DNA of 64,000 nucleotides, from NCBI GenBank assembly GCA_031472005.1, contig PZJY01000010.1, positions 1-64,000 on the forward strand, in the 5' to 3' direction. A model generated the notes under the pieces. The model was not told the DNA's origin. It made no database searches and saw nothing but the letters and a program-made list of their open reading frames with translations. The stretch comes from Tetracladium setigerum. Lineage: Eukaryota; Ascomycota; Leotiomycetes; Helotiales. Positions 19,993 to 32,130 of this stretch are shown piece after piece; position 1 is the stretch's first letter, and every line of letters starts with the position of its first letter. The position numbers were made by a program, and so were the translations under genes.

Positions 19993-21704
19993 ATGGCATC
20001 GATAACTTCACCAGGGGCTGCGGACAGTTATCGCGAACGGATAAAACGGTTGGCGACCACCAGGACGGACGCTGGTATCACTCCCTGGCCTGGACTAACA
20101 AAGTTGCGAGACTTCATCAAGGAGGGCCATCTGTGTACGAAGCCTCCTGCGATATCGATTGTCAACATATCTGGAGAGGGAGGCCATGCTTCAGAATTCT
20201 CAATCACGGCTCCGGGAGTTCATGACCTCTTCGACCAATTACCTTCTTTGGCCGATGATTCTCCGTCTTCTCAACTGATCATTGTTGAGAATATATGTCC
20301 TGACACTCTGGCCCGCTTGGGTGGGGCATATGACATTGACCCGCAGTTCTTTGCAGAACATATAAATGTTCTTTCATGGTACCAGATGTTCGAAAAGGTG
20401 CCCGAGAGGCTGCCTTCCCTCCCTTCCACCAAGAATGCCGAGGATTTCCTGACGCTGAAATATGTGGAAACCCGAGAGCTCTTTGTACCAGATGATGCCA
20501 GTATATATGCGAGAAGCGTTATATGGCCCGATAAAAGAACAGCAAGAGTTAGGCAATCGGCAGGAAAACTGAAACCGATCTCGGACCAGCAGCACAAAAT
20601 CAAATTTTCCCTCCGATGGCATTTACTCGACAAACTGTGAGTGCATGGTGTCAGAAGAAAACAAAGAGCGACGGCTGGATAGGTATGAGTTCTAACTTCA
20701 GGCCGATTGTGTATCCGTCTAACTTTATAGCAATAATGCTACTGAATTCGCCATTTCAACTCGCAAAAAGGCACGGCAGCTTAGGCCAGGCAGAGTACCG
20801 CAACCCCAGCCTGCGTCCAAAGGCGCATGAGAAATTTCACGTCAACGAAACCGAGCCATCATTCAGACTAGCATACTGCCGCCTCCTCGAGCGTAGATGT
20901 TCCACAGACGTCATGTACCTGAGGACATGCGCAACCAACACGTTCCTCGTCTTCCACGAAGCCTACAGAGTCATCGCATCTGAATGGCTCGTCGTGAACG
21001 AATACGTCAAACGCGAGCTCGCAAACATCGAACGGTACCTCGAAAAGCCAGAATCGACATTCCAAGAACTAGAGCATCATCTGAAGGAGCTCTACCGGAT
21101 ACGTCGGCGCTGCAACAAAGACCACGAACTGATCATGGAAGCTGCGATGCTATGTGAGAAGCGAGGCCAAGCATTGTGGCCTTCCTCAAAGGCAGCAGCA
21201 GCAGCACCTCCCGGAAATGCAGCAGATGCGATCGCATTCTCCGAGCGCCACGCTCGTGAACTTCAAGACGACTTCAAATACGTCCTTGCCAACATGGGGA
21301 TCAGCATCTCTCGCATTGAGAAAAATATAAGTCTCCTGATGGCCCTCGTTGCAATCAGTGGAGGACGCCAAACACTCCAAGAGAACAGGGGGATATCGTT
21401 CTTGACGTTCATGGCCACAATCTTCCTACCCTTCTCAGCCGTCGCCGCAATCCTTGGGATACAGACTCAATATGGGCCTGGAGCCCGTGATTTCTGGGTG
21501 CTATGGGCAGTGGCATTACCAATTACGATACTCGTTGTCACGATTCCCTTTTTATACTCGAGAGCGAAGGCGGAGCTGGATCCTCTCTGGGCCAAGTCTT
21601 TTCCGGCATATGAGCCGCAGTATGAGCCACATGATGAAGATATTGAATTGTCCAAGTATCCGATGCTGCCGATGCATGAAAGGTCGGGAGGTAGTGTGGT
21701 CTAA
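19993..21704 (+). CDS. CorA-like membrane protein (probable metal-ion transporter relative)
   Basis: Residues 1-205 are soluble and typical of fungal CorA-like proteins, running to KIKFSLR; the text then resumes one base out of frame as FTRQTVSAWCQKK, DGW. One base added near 20596-20616 joins them. A 48-bp in-frame intron at 20683-20730 (branch TCTAAC, acceptor TAG) removes sixteen codons, and the model then gives 554 residues. A long helical stretch precedes two membrane spans near the C-terminus (FLTFMATIFLPFSAVAAILG and FWVLWAVALPITILVVTIPF). The GMN signature of true CorA magnesium channels is absent from the loop, as in many fungal relatives, so transport activity is not certain. The short tail is acidic. 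Confidence 0.75.
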
Positions 21705-24351
21705 CAAGCGGATCGGAGATGAGCACATGCGTACTGGTTGATTTAGGATTAACGTGACGGAATATGGTGAACTTTTGCAGTCTAAATCAGCGGTCTTTAC
21801 CTTCGATGTCTATCCCAAATGCATTCATACATTTGTAGCGTTAGTTTTCCGACCCAAAAATTGTGAACTATTTTCGTCACGCATGTTTTTTCGGCACACA
21901 GGGATGGACGTTACTCGCATTTTCTGATTTGATGAATGACGATGGACTTGCACAATACGTACTTCTTTTATTGTGATCTGCTGTATGAATTGAAAAGGAC
22001 GTCTCTCCTACCCTCTATCGAGATGAGCGTAATAAGAACAGTAGACTACCGCTTACGAATGTAACCGAAAGAAAACATCTGATGTATTAAAATAGCTCAC
22101 CAGAAGATATAAGAGCATTACAACTCAAAGGCTGAAAGACGATGATGAAAAGAAAGTGCATTCACCTTAGTAGAGTAAGGGCAACAAGCCTCAGCTCGAC
22201 CTTGCAGCAGAGATAATACGACCCCCATGATACTTTACTGAGATCTTCGTTTCCTGGAACGCTGCCTTTTCGAGTAGCCAATTCTTCAAGTTGCAAAAGT
22301 GGGTTCTGAATGATCCGGTAACAGATCTACAACAATGGCACCCAAAGCCTAGATTTTCGACCGCTGATGTCCGTTACACATTAATTTGCACAATGTGCGA
22401 TTCGTTTATGTATCTCCGCGCTGACACAGTCACAATAGTCCAAGATGCCTTATCCAAGAATTCGACCGAACCCCCTTGTAATACTGAATTTCTAGGTCCA
22501 ACAGAACGACGCATTCCGCCATCAAAAAGGCAACAGAGTTGGTTGGCATACTGAGCATGAGAGGTCTACTCACTCGAGATTATTATAAATTTCGGCAACA
22601 TTTAAGGGTAACTCAGTACACACGCGCATCTACAGCAGCCGGTTCTGCCATTATACTTTGGCAACCTTCGAAAGAGCAGCCTGTTTTGCAATCACTCTTT
22701 TATATCCCTCGAATAAGCAGCCACTTCTGCTATCACACTTTTGTATCCTTCGGAAGAGTAGCCAGTTCTGCTGCCACTACATTTTCAGTACTGGCTCCAT
22801 TGTCTCCCATACAGATCACAACCACTATCTCATTCCCCTTGCTAATTCAATGAAGAAAGACAATCCCTAGACCAAGATAAGACCAGATCAGTTTCCTTCG
22901 GAAATAAATGCTAAAGTGAGTAGACAACGACATGTCCACAAACTGATATCTAGTCTCGCTCCTGAATCCTAGCACTGGAATACGTCTAGCAAGATCTACG
23001 CGGCTTTAACTGTTTCTTGATGTTCGAAGGCACCGGTTGCCCGTTGCTCTTTTAACTTCGACCTTAGCACCTCGGTCAACTTGTTGCATTAACCCGACTT
23101 ACCTACCAAGTCGATCCATCAGTACTGTCAACAATAATGTAACACACGACCACAGGAAGTGCTGAACCTTCCGCTTGTCGATCTCGTGGAGCGATCCTAT
23201 TTACTGCCCCCCACTCCAAAAGCCCTGTAAAGTGCGCCTGGCGTATTTTGTCCTGTAGCTGGAAGTCTGCGGATGTATTGAATATGGAGATAGAGTGGGT
23301 ATGAGCAGTGTTGAGTTATGTTGTCATGGCCAAAACTCTCGATACATTCAAAGTCAACAGCGCCATTTGAGCAGCCGATCCCCACGATCTCCTTCTAGCG
23401 GGAACAAAGCAGACTCCCTTGGTCTGTTTTTCGACAGTCTAAGAGTTTAGGGAAAACCGTCAGATGGATTTGAAAGTGGTAAGATCTCGCGTTGTTCTAT
23501 TTACCTCGAACCTTCGCGGAAATTGCTCAATCACTAATTTCCTCAGAGAACTACGATTTCGTGGGCTTACAAAATGCCTACTATGCTAGTTTGGAGTCTG
23601 AATTTCTCCACATTGAACGAGGAGGCGGTTCAGATAGAATGGAGCATGACACAATACATGGCGTTCTTGCAGGGATACATTCGTACAAAGGCAAGTGGAC
23701 CGTTCAAACATCAAAAAACATAAGAGACATTCAGAATGATCCGATGCAGAATACTATTCTATAAATCTTACGCTTGGGTTTTCAAGTCTTATATTATTAA
23801 AGTCTATAAGCCCAAGACCAATATCTGGATTGCTATCTTGTGCCGTTGTTAGTGATCTGACAACAGGTGTTGCTCTGTCACGAAGTTTCTGGGGCTCTTG
23901 GCATGTGCCCAAAATAGAAAGTGGACGACGTGGAGGGAAATCTCAAGAACTCGTCACCTCCACTCCAACTTTGGAGAATTTATATTTCGCACACCACTTT
24001 CGATTTCTGCGTCTTGCTGCTTTCCCTTGAATCTTATCATACACTCAATGCTTGAATTTCTAAAATACCTTCGAGTACCTTGCCACCCTGACAACCCTAC
24101 TACGCGGCAATGCCAAAGACTTAATGTAGGAAGTGGAGTAGGTAGACTGAGTCCCTCTTTCACATAATTTTATGACGAATTCCGCGTAAGTTGGGCGTCC
24201 TTTTTCGAACGAGATTTAAATTGAGATGTGCTTGGGTTTTAATGTTTGAGTATATATATTCCGAACCCTTCTCTATTTGTTTGTCTTGTCACCCACCTCA
24301 CTCTCAACAATCTCTTCTTACTCGCTATTATTTCTTCTCATACTTGACACT
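21705..24351. other. Intergenic, with a tandem repeat
   Basis: No gene could be supported. A 90-codon open frame at 23492-23764 has no recognised feature. The last 200 bp hold a pyrimidine-rich leader ahead of the esterase gene. Confidence 0.55.
22633..22790 (+). repeat. Imperfect tandem repeat, about 41-bp unit, four copies
   Basis: Units start AGCAGCCGGTTCTGC, AGCAGCCTGTTTTGC, AGCAGCCACTTCTGC and AGTAGCCAGTTCTGC and continue with TTTTNTATCCNTCGAA. The copies are 75-85 percent alike by eye. No coding role is apparent. Confidence 0.75.
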
Positions 24352-26266
24352 ATGCTTTCAATCCTGTTGCCTTCAGTATTATTGCTCGCGACAGCAACTT
24401 GTTTGCCAACCAATTCCACTACGCCAACCAACACGACCACTTCAGACCTCCCAACAGTCACCCTTGACTACACAACGGTCAAAGCCATCGCTGGCAACAC
24501 AACGGTCGGTTTCTACAAGTTCCAGAATATTCGGTTTGCTGCGGTACCTACAGGGGATCTTCGATTTGCGAAACCTGAATGGCCACCAGTCGAAACTACC
24601 GTAAATGAAGGGACCTTGGCCGCTTCGACAGTGGACTGCTCCTCCACCGAAGACTGTCTATACATGGACATATGGGCTCCTGCAAACAGTGAAGGCAAAA
24701 GCTTACCTGTTGTAGTGTGGACTTACGGTGGAGGATTCACTGGAGGCAGCAAGTCTCAAGACACGCCAGAAGGTCTTTTCGACTTGAGCACCGATTTCAT
24801 ATTTGTTGCCTACAACTACAGACTTGGCTTCACCGGAATTTCGAACGGCCCTAGTCTGCTGAACCAGGGCGGAACCGCTAATGTGGGGCTTTGGGACGTT
24901 GAGCACGCCTACAAGTGGACAAAGAAATACATCAGCGCATTCGGTGGTAACCCCGACGAGATTACCGGCGTTGGATTCTCTGCTGGTGCCTCCCAAACTT
25001 TGTTCCAGATTACCGTAACTTTCCAACAAGCCACTCCATTTATATGCACTAACCTTATCTAGCGGTTTGCGGGACACAATGAGCAACTTTTCAATCGCGC
25101 TTATGTTATGTCCCCAGGATTTGTTCCAGGTGCAGGCCACGCACGAGCCGAGGTAAGAATCTACTTGACAACCCCGAAACTCTGAGTGAACGATAGCTCA
25201 CCTTGCCAGGCATTCTATCAGAACGTATCTACTGCCGTGGAATGTGCGGGAGGAAGCTTATCATGTCTTCGTTCAGTTGACTTCAGCACTCTGCAATCGG
25301 CCGCCTCTAGTCTTGTAAGCGACGAGACCTATCAATTCCAGCCACGAGTTGATGGCGATTTCGTTGCAGATACATGTAATTTCTCACTTTGATTTCCCTA
25401 TAACTATCATTGAACTAACACCCCCACAGATGAAGCTCAACTCTACCAGAAGAGATTCAACTTCACTGGAGCTATGGTGATCACGCACGAGCTTCACGAG
25501 GCCAACAGCCAAGCATACTCTGGTGTTGAAAATACAGAAGACGTGGCCACTTACCTCCGACTATTCTTCCCCGCCATTACCGATGCCATTTGCGACCGTG
25601 TTCTTGAGCTCTACCCCGAGAGTGACTACTCCAGCCCTGGTCTACGCTTCGCAGATATGAAGCAACACTTTGATCTCACTGCTCACAACCTGGCTGTTAC
25701 TCAAGCCTTGAACAACAATACTTGGAACGCCGTCGTTAAGCTCGGAGGTGCTACCCATGGAACTGATCAATCTTATTATTGTGCGTTCTCTAACACTTCT
25801 TGGTTTTGAGCTTTGAGCTGATACAAAGTAAATCTAGTTTACTCCACCTATTCCCTTGCCATCCCTACAACATCAACCGACGCCACTACCACCACTACAG
25901 CCGCAGCTGCCGCAACAAACACCGCCTCAAACTCCACGACTGGCGGTAGCCTACCAAATGGAGGCGGCGGCGGACCAGGAGGAAGCACCTCTGTCGACTC
26001 TTTTGTTGCTGTATGGCCCCCTCTCCTAAATACTCATAATAATCCACTGACATGCTTCCGTATAGATCAAAATGCAGAAATACTTTCTCTCCTTCGTCCT
26101 AACCGGCAATCCAAACGAACTCTGGCCCGAAGACAAGCTCGAGTGGCCTCTGTACAACACTGCTAAGGATGGAGCGACTATGGTCTTCAACACTACTTTA
26201 TCTATCGAAGGAGATGATTTGTTGAATGACCAGGCTTTGTTCTGGAACCAGGCTCTTTGGTATTAG
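24352..26266 (+). CDS. Secreted type-B carboxylesterase
   Basis: Six exons (24352-25014, 25063-25152, 25210-25375, 25430-25780, 25838-26010, 26066-26266) keep frame at every junction and give 547 residues, the usual size of the family. A signal peptide (LSILLPSVLLLATATC) is followed by many N-glycosylation sites. Catalytic features include the nucleophile elbow GFSAGA (the family norm is GESAGG), the oxyanion-hole motif YGGGF and the N-terminal FQNIRFA block. A plausible catalytic His lies in THGTDQS. A Gly/Ala/Thr-rich insertion (residues about 425-475) before the last exon is atypical and looks like a flexible linker. It should act outside the cell on ester substrates that cannot be told from sequence. 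It converges on the SDR gene. Confidence 0.88.
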
Positions 26267-26478
26267 AGTCTACTTTTCAAGCTTTTAGCATAGCAAGATC
26301 GCCAAGGATCGGTTAGAATTCCGCCACTGGAATCGCTGAGTCTGGCGAATTAATTTTCCTAACTCAAATCACTCCACAAAACAATTAGAGTCTGAAGTCC
26401 TGCGCACGTACTTTCCAACTCTCTTCTCTTGCACAAAAGCCCATTTTTTTATAGCGTTCTTTGGTGTACTGAACAAAT

Positions 26479-26536
26479 AATTCTTAATATTTATTTTACT
26501 ATGCTAACGGCGGAATTTAGGGGGATATAGCAGCAG
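26479..26536 (+). repeat. Dispersed 58-bp repeat, copy B
   Basis: AATTCTTAATATTTATTTTA, then CTATGCTAACGGCGGAATTT, then AGGGGGATATAGCAGCAG. It is the most diverged of the four copies and sits between the convergent esterase and SDR genes. Confidence 0.6.
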
Positions 26537-26652
26537 GTAAGCGTATAAATTCTAGGTATTATAAAGTCTAAGTGCTTTTATTATCATCGGCCAATCGTAA
26601 TGTCATCTTAGCACAAGCACACAAATACGTCTAAAATCTTAGCATCCCTTAT

Positions 26653-27723
26653 TTACTTCCACACCCCACCATCATGCTTCGTATTCTCCCAAATATCCTT
26701 GAAAGCCAATCGAGCATCCTCAACTTTTTTGGCCTCTTTCAAAGTCCTCTCTGAATTATCCTCACTAAGCACTACCCTCAAATGCTGTTCTTTGCCCTCG
26801 CCTCTTTGAGTTCCTGTCACGACCTCAAAGATTCCTTGGCTGCCCTTGTTTACATCGCTCGGGGTTTTGTAGTCGCGCTCTGAGGGAGATCCGTTGAAAA
26901 AGCTTACCATTTGCCCGACTTCAGTGTCGCTGTAGGCGGGTGTGATTTGTTTAGTGACGATGACAGCATTGAACAAGTTAGTGCTGAACGCACCGGGCTG
27001 CAAGATCAGGGTGCGGATCCCAAATGGCGTTAGCTCTTTGGCCACTATGTACAAGAGATATGATCAGCATGTCCTTACTTATTGATACAGCGAGTCTAGT
27101 GCCAAAAAGTAAATAGTGAAAGAATTGGTGCTGGGTTATTGCTTACAGCTTTCAGAAAGACCTTCAAGAGCACATTTTGAAGCAGCGTACAGCCCCATTG
27201 CAACCCCTGGCTCAATTGCAGTTCCACTGGAAAAATTGGCAATTGTTCCACTTTTTTGGGCTCGCATATGTGGTACCACGGCTTGTGTGAGCTTCAGGGG
27301 GCCAAAGAAATTGGTTTCCATCACGAGATGGGCTTCATCATGACTAAAGCACCAAAGTCAGCAATATCTTCTTTCAACTCCATTTGCACTCAAAAGGCGA
27401 CAGAGTAAAATGGCATACCTAAAATCTTCCACCGCACCAATAACGCTCATACCTGCACAATTGATCAACACATCAATGCGCCCGAATTTCTCGATGCCTT
27501 CTTTGACTAGGTTTTCATGGGTTGGGAATGGGGCAGCGACGTCGAAAGGGAGCCAGATACCCCCCAGTTGTTCTACTTTCTTCACTAACTCTGGCGTACG
27601 AGAGGGGGTGCGGGATGTGGCGATTACTTTGTGTCCTGCTTTGAGGACGGTGAAAACGAGAGACTCGCCGAAGCCTGAAGAGCAGCCGGTGATAAGCCAG
27701 ACAAGAGGTTTGGACGACGACAT
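26653..27723 (-). CDS. Short-chain dehydrogenase/reductase (SDR)
   Basis: Three exons on the minus strand (27723-27419, 27343-27147, 27044-26653) with phase-consistent GT-AG introns give 297 residues. The classical SDR blocks are present: the nucleotide-binding motif TGCSSGFG near residue 13, DVAAP for the cofactor, NCAG near residue 89, the catalytic Ser in NFSSG, and YAASK. A PGAF motif follows. An Arg after the first strand (ATSRT) favours NADP(H) over NAD(H), which is inference. The substrate cannot be read from sequence. A diverged SDR fragment lies 1.2 kb to the right on the other strand (28905-29436), so the family was once duplicated here. Confidence 0.9.
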
Positions 27724-28904
27724 TTCGATGGAGGATGTGCGTTGTATGTTAGATTTAAGTGATGGAGTTTGCTTTGGTGATGTTGGATAGAATAATTAGA
27801 AATATCCTGGGTCATTTGTCTTATATATTGCAGCCTCTTCAAGCGCGAGTAACAGGCGGCGGAGTACGGAATATAGAGGACAAGGTTCTGCATGAAACTT
27901 AGAGAATGGACTTATTGTTAACTCCATAACATGCATCATTTAAAATTCTGCAGTTACTCCGCGGCTTGGGGTAGCATAGTTGCGCCATCAACTGGGGGCG
28001 AGGATGGAGAGTGCAATTGGCTTGGCACTCGGCTCGTAGGGTTTTCGCTGAGATTCCGAAAGGGGTTACAGTGCCGATTGCTCGAATACACACTGTATTA
28101 TTTTATGCTAATTGACTTATTATCTCATTTCTCGCATGATTGTCATTGAAAACCCTTTTTATCTTTTCATAAGTCTTTGTTCTACCCTTCTTACTAATCT
28201 CAAGATCAAGATTTTTGCAAACACGCTCTGAGGAAACACTGGAAATGCAAATAGAGCTCCCGAGTAAATATCAACAATTACCTCGGTACTCAAAACAATG
28301 ACCTCGTACTTATAACCGCTGTATCTTCCAGCAAAGAAACCCTCGTGCCAGATGTAAATAGTGATGGGACGACTGGATATAGAGATTAAACAGGCAACAC
28401 TTGACAGTTATAATTTTCAATGCCCTCGTGCCACTGGCAGATATTGTTTCGATTTCCGAAAATAGAATACCGAAAACTTTAAGGAAAGCTCTACTGGAGG
28501 AAAAAGACTGAAGATAATAATGTCTTCTTTCCAAGAGTTAATAATCTTAACGAGAAAATACGTTTGCACTTTATAGCGATTACATAAATCTTGATCGTGT
28601 TTTCAAGCAGCGAAACTTATTACTAGTCAAGTAACGTGGGATTCGACAGTACGATTCTTGGGGGCATGAGCACTACTTCGTAAAATGAAAAGGGACGTGC
28701 GTCGAAATTTATTTGTTCTCTGCTTTCTCAGCAATCTTGGCATAGGCCCCCGCTTAGCGACATTAACGCCTCGCATGACACTGAGTTCTTTAGCTTCGTA
28801 TATCCACAGCTGTTTCCGGACTTAAGGCAAAGGATTTAAGAATCTCCGTTAACATTATATAGTATCCCCGCTTGGCGGCCGCATTCTCCGCATTGACTAG
28901 GTTG
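27724..28904. other. Intergenic, nothing recognised
   Basis: AT-rich sequence with scattered stops. It includes the promoter of the SDR gene on its left. No coding or repeat signal was recognised. Confidence 0.55.
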
Positions 28905-29436
28905 TCTTTATCAGTTCAAGCGCGGGGTGGAACGGCACGGCGTTTGTGGGACCCTACTGCAGCTCCAAGTTTGCGTTGGAAGGTAAGTGAGCATCAAATG
29001 ACTTCACAAAATCAGCACCTTCAGAACTAATAGTACTCTAATCGCGACAGGACTTGTGGAATCCTTGCGTGGTGAGTTCGCTCCGCTCGGGATCAAGGCC
29101 CTTCTCGTCGATGCTGGTGCTTTCCGTACCGAGGTTCTCCCCGCTGAGAATATCAAGCCCACTGAGACTACTATCCCGGAGTACAGGACTCCCGTCGGAG
29201 CATTATTTGAAAGCTTATCTGCGTTTAGCGGGAATCAACCACGCGACCCAAAGAAAGCGGTGGAGGCGATCGTTGACGTTGTGAAGGGAGAAGGAAAGGC
29301 CACTGATAGAGGCATTCCGGACAGACTGCCTCTTGGGAAGGATGCGGTGGAGGTTATAAGGAAAAAGTGTACAGAGACGTTGGCTTTGTTAGAGGCTTGG
29401 GAGGATATTAGCTACAGCACGTATTATTGGATATAA
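28905..29436 (+). pseudogene. 5'-truncated SDR fragment
   Basis: Only the second half of an SDR is present: WNGTAFVGPYCSSK with the active-site Tyr and Lys, a 68-bp intron (28983-29050) whose removal joins ALEG to LVESLRGEF, and then a full C-terminal part ending at a stop. The cofactor-binding half is missing. Just upstream, SVQARG-like text is one base out of frame with WNGTA. It is not a recent copy of the neighbouring SDR, because intron position and sequence differ. Without the Rossmann half it cannot be an enzyme. Confidence 0.75.
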
Positions 29437-30567
29437 CTTCACTCGAGGAGAATTCAAATAAGGATGTCTTTTTCTATTAAGATTTCATACCACTCTTGGG
29501 GAGGTTTTGCTAGCTGCTGGATAATGTTCCATATTGATGTCCATATCAATCGGCATAAAAAATTGACTCTTCCACTACGAATTCACCAGAATCATGAGTA
29601 CCCTAACACGCAATCCTCTCCAGCATCGGCATCAAATTATGTGAGCATTACTTTCTTGGGCTAACCCGTTCAAGTATACCTCAATATACGGTCATATAAA
29701 ATCGGCCACTCAAATTCATGCATTCCTGGACGAGACGTGACACTGTACCATCAATATCAATATGATAAACTGAAGAGCAGGGCGTGGTGGATACGACCGC
29801 GGCACTCCCAATGTCTCAATTTACTGCTATCAACGGGACGGAGCAACGCGTCATGGTCATACCAGATACTGTTGACGAGAGTTGCTTTTCCCTGCAACGG
29901 AAATCCGACTGACAATTGAATGACTGACATCATAGCCAAATGGCGACTTGAACCATGCCCTCAAAGCAGCTCGATGTGAATGAGGTATCGGTGTCCGGGA
30001 GACTCCCATAATACATTGAAGTGGCGTTTATGGAGTGCTTTTACCCAGTAAGACCTCAGTAGCTGTTGCGCGGAACCTCGCAATAGGAGTGTTATCCTTC
30101 AATCGTGAAAGGGGCACAAGGGGTTGACTAAGAATCCGAAAGTTGAGGGCTGTATGCTTCATTAATAGTGGGGGAAAAGTGGGTATCTTGATACGTTATA
30201 AGCATACTGAGCGTGCATGTGATTCTTGCGAGTATTGAAAGTTTATGGATGCACATCTTTCTGACCATCGAAGGGATACCCGAATACAACACACACTCAT
30301 GAAAAACACACGCTCATGATTCATAATCAGTCTTCAATTGACGGAACGTTAAACGCGCTAGGCTTAGGGTGTCCTGTATTGTGAGGCTCTAGCAAGATGA
30401 AGGCGCAACATACCAACGGGATTTAAACCTTAACAGCGTTAAAGTCGCCCTGTTCGCGTCTGGAAGGTCTGAAAGATTTTATAAATGAGGTGGTTGCTAT
30501 CTATTAAAAAACCAGCCACTCTTTACCCTGTACCTAATCTATTAGCAATTATCTCACCTCCAAAAAA
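29437..30567. other. Intergenic, nothing recognised
   Basis: No long ORF, repeat or RNA gene was seen. The right end holds the old promoter region of the dead GST gene. Confidence 0.55.
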
Positions 30568-31190
30568 ATGCTTTTGTACGACGAAATTATGGCACCCAAC
30601 CCCTGGCTGTACACATCTTCATCATGGAGCGTCGTGGCCTTAAGCTCGACGTCCACGCCGTTGACATCATGAATTTTAAGAACTGTCGGCTCCCAACTCT
30701 CGCGGCGAGCTACCCGCACTCCGCCTCGACAAGGGTACAGTCTTAATTGAGATCACTGCCATCTGTGGCTACCTCGGTGAGATCGCAGATGGCGGACAGT
30801 CGCTCTTCGGCTCATCTCCCATCGAACGCGCTGTCACGCAGATGTGGTTGTGACGTATGGACATAGAGCTCACTCAACCCTTCATCAACTAGTTCCGGAA
30901 TGGGCAGGATAATATCGACTTTTACCGCGGCAACTGGATCCCTATCCCTGAGGCTAGGGTGATCCAAAAGGTACAGATCAGTGGGAATTGAATGGGTTAG
31001 GGCTCGATGATGAATTGGAGCGGAAGGAGTACTTGTGTGTCGATCGGTTTTCTGCAGCGGATATTCTCCTTCATAGGATTGCTAAGCCAATGTTGGCGGT
31101 TGACCCTTGGGTGTGCCTGGACGTTTGAATGTTGCGGCTTGGCTCAAGCGGATGGATGAGCGAAATGGTTGCAAAAAGGCAATCCAAGGT
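30568..31190 (+). pseudogene. Glutathione S-transferase pseudogene
   Basis: No single frame is open, but the order of GST blocks is clear across frames. It runs from MLLYDEIMAPNPW at 30568, through HIFIMERRGLKLDVHAVDI one base out of frame, then GELPALRLDKGTVLIEITAI with the thiol-substrate site, then a helical part (SPIERAVTQMWL), and ends WLKRMDERNGCKKAIQGF. Two stops interrupt the helical domain: TGA after QMWL where CGA would fit, and TAG after FIN where CAG would fit. There are also at least three frame changes. The number and kind of lesions point to real decay and not to sequencing error. Confidence 0.8.
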
Positions 31191-31505
31191 TTTGGAACAC
31201 ATGTGTCTGTGTGAAGAAGAGACCTTCCTGAGCTAGAGGAGGGCTATGTTATTTTCGAGAGGATAAGGAGTATGAAACAAGAAAAATGCACTACCCCTCT
31301 ACTACGTGTGATCTTAGAATAGTCAATGTTCGAAGCCACCCTGTCTTGAAAGCTCTTCCTCGAAGCCTGGCTTCGTGCTATTCTACCACGTCTTCAATCC
31401 TAAATAATATTCACAGCTTCCTATTGCACAAGTTGGGAAATCTTATCCCACATCCCACCCTGGTCTCTGCTATTGTATTTCCTGTTCTGCCCGATCCTAC
31501 TAAAG

Positions 31506-31897
31506 TATAACGGTCACTGTCTACTCGCAAGTAAAAAGATAAGTGAGGTAAATATTCGTTAAGAGAGATAGGTATATTATAGGTATAACCTAAGCTAGTT
31601 ACTACAATAATAAATAGTTAGGGTCAAGTTAAGTACGAAGATCATATCCAATAAAACCTATGCTATCTTATGTAGAACTTTCGTGGGTGTGGATCCCTTG
31701 AATCATTTAAATCACTTGAATCATTTCATGATTCCAATAATTCCAATGATCCTCTGATGATTCAGTCACGTGATCGCCTCCCGACTACTGACCAGTTATA
31801 GGAATTTTCTATGGAGTGGTCCTGGCTAGCCACTCGGCTTCTAGTCGCATTATGCTCCCGAGCCTCAGCTATGCTACACGTGATATCGTTCGTAACA
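31506..31897 (-). repeat. Diverged solo LTR of the Gypsy family
   Basis: The sequence follows the young Gypsy LTR along its length: TATAACGGTCACTGTCTAC at the start, AAGTAAAAAGATAAGTGAGG, the conserved TCACGTGA at 31766-31773, GGAGTGGTCCTGG, GCTCCCGAGCCTCAG and CGTTCGTAACA at the end. The opening TG has become TA and CpA sites are depleted, as RIP would do. There is no internal region or target duplication. Confidence 0.8.
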
Positions 31898-31907
31898 GAT
31901 TTTAAAA

Positions 31908-31965
31908 AATTCTTAATATTTATTTTCATGTGATGTCGGGGGGGTTCGAGGGAATATAATGACAG
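31908..31965 (+). repeat. Dispersed 58-bp repeat, copy C
   Basis: Starts AATTCTTAATATTTATTTTC and ends GGGAATATAATGACAG. It lies 10 bp after the solo LTR end, as copy A lies 10 bp after the LTR end at 10799. Confidence 0.7.
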
Positions 31966-32021
31966 TAATTAAACCCCTCGATCTAGGCCTCTCTTTAATT
32001 CGCAGAGATCAGAGTCGTGAC

Positions 32022-32079
32022 AATTCTTAGTATTCATTTTAATGGGATGGCGTGGGGGTTCAAGGGAATATAATGACAA
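32022..32079 (+). repeat. Dispersed 58-bp repeat, copy D
   Basis: Starts AATTCTTAGTATTCATTTTA and ends GGGAATATAATGACA. Copies C and D are 114 bp apart in tandem. AGCTTAGTTAGTTA follows at 32099, as in the relic near 10430. Confidence 0.7.
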
Positions 32080-32130
32080 GGAATATCCTGACAAGACAGC
32101 TTAGTTAGTTATAATAAACTCTTTCAAACC

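Noticed and set aside
23492..23764. 90-codon ORF between the CorA-like and esterase genes
   Set aside because: No start context, domain, intron or neighbour relation supports it.
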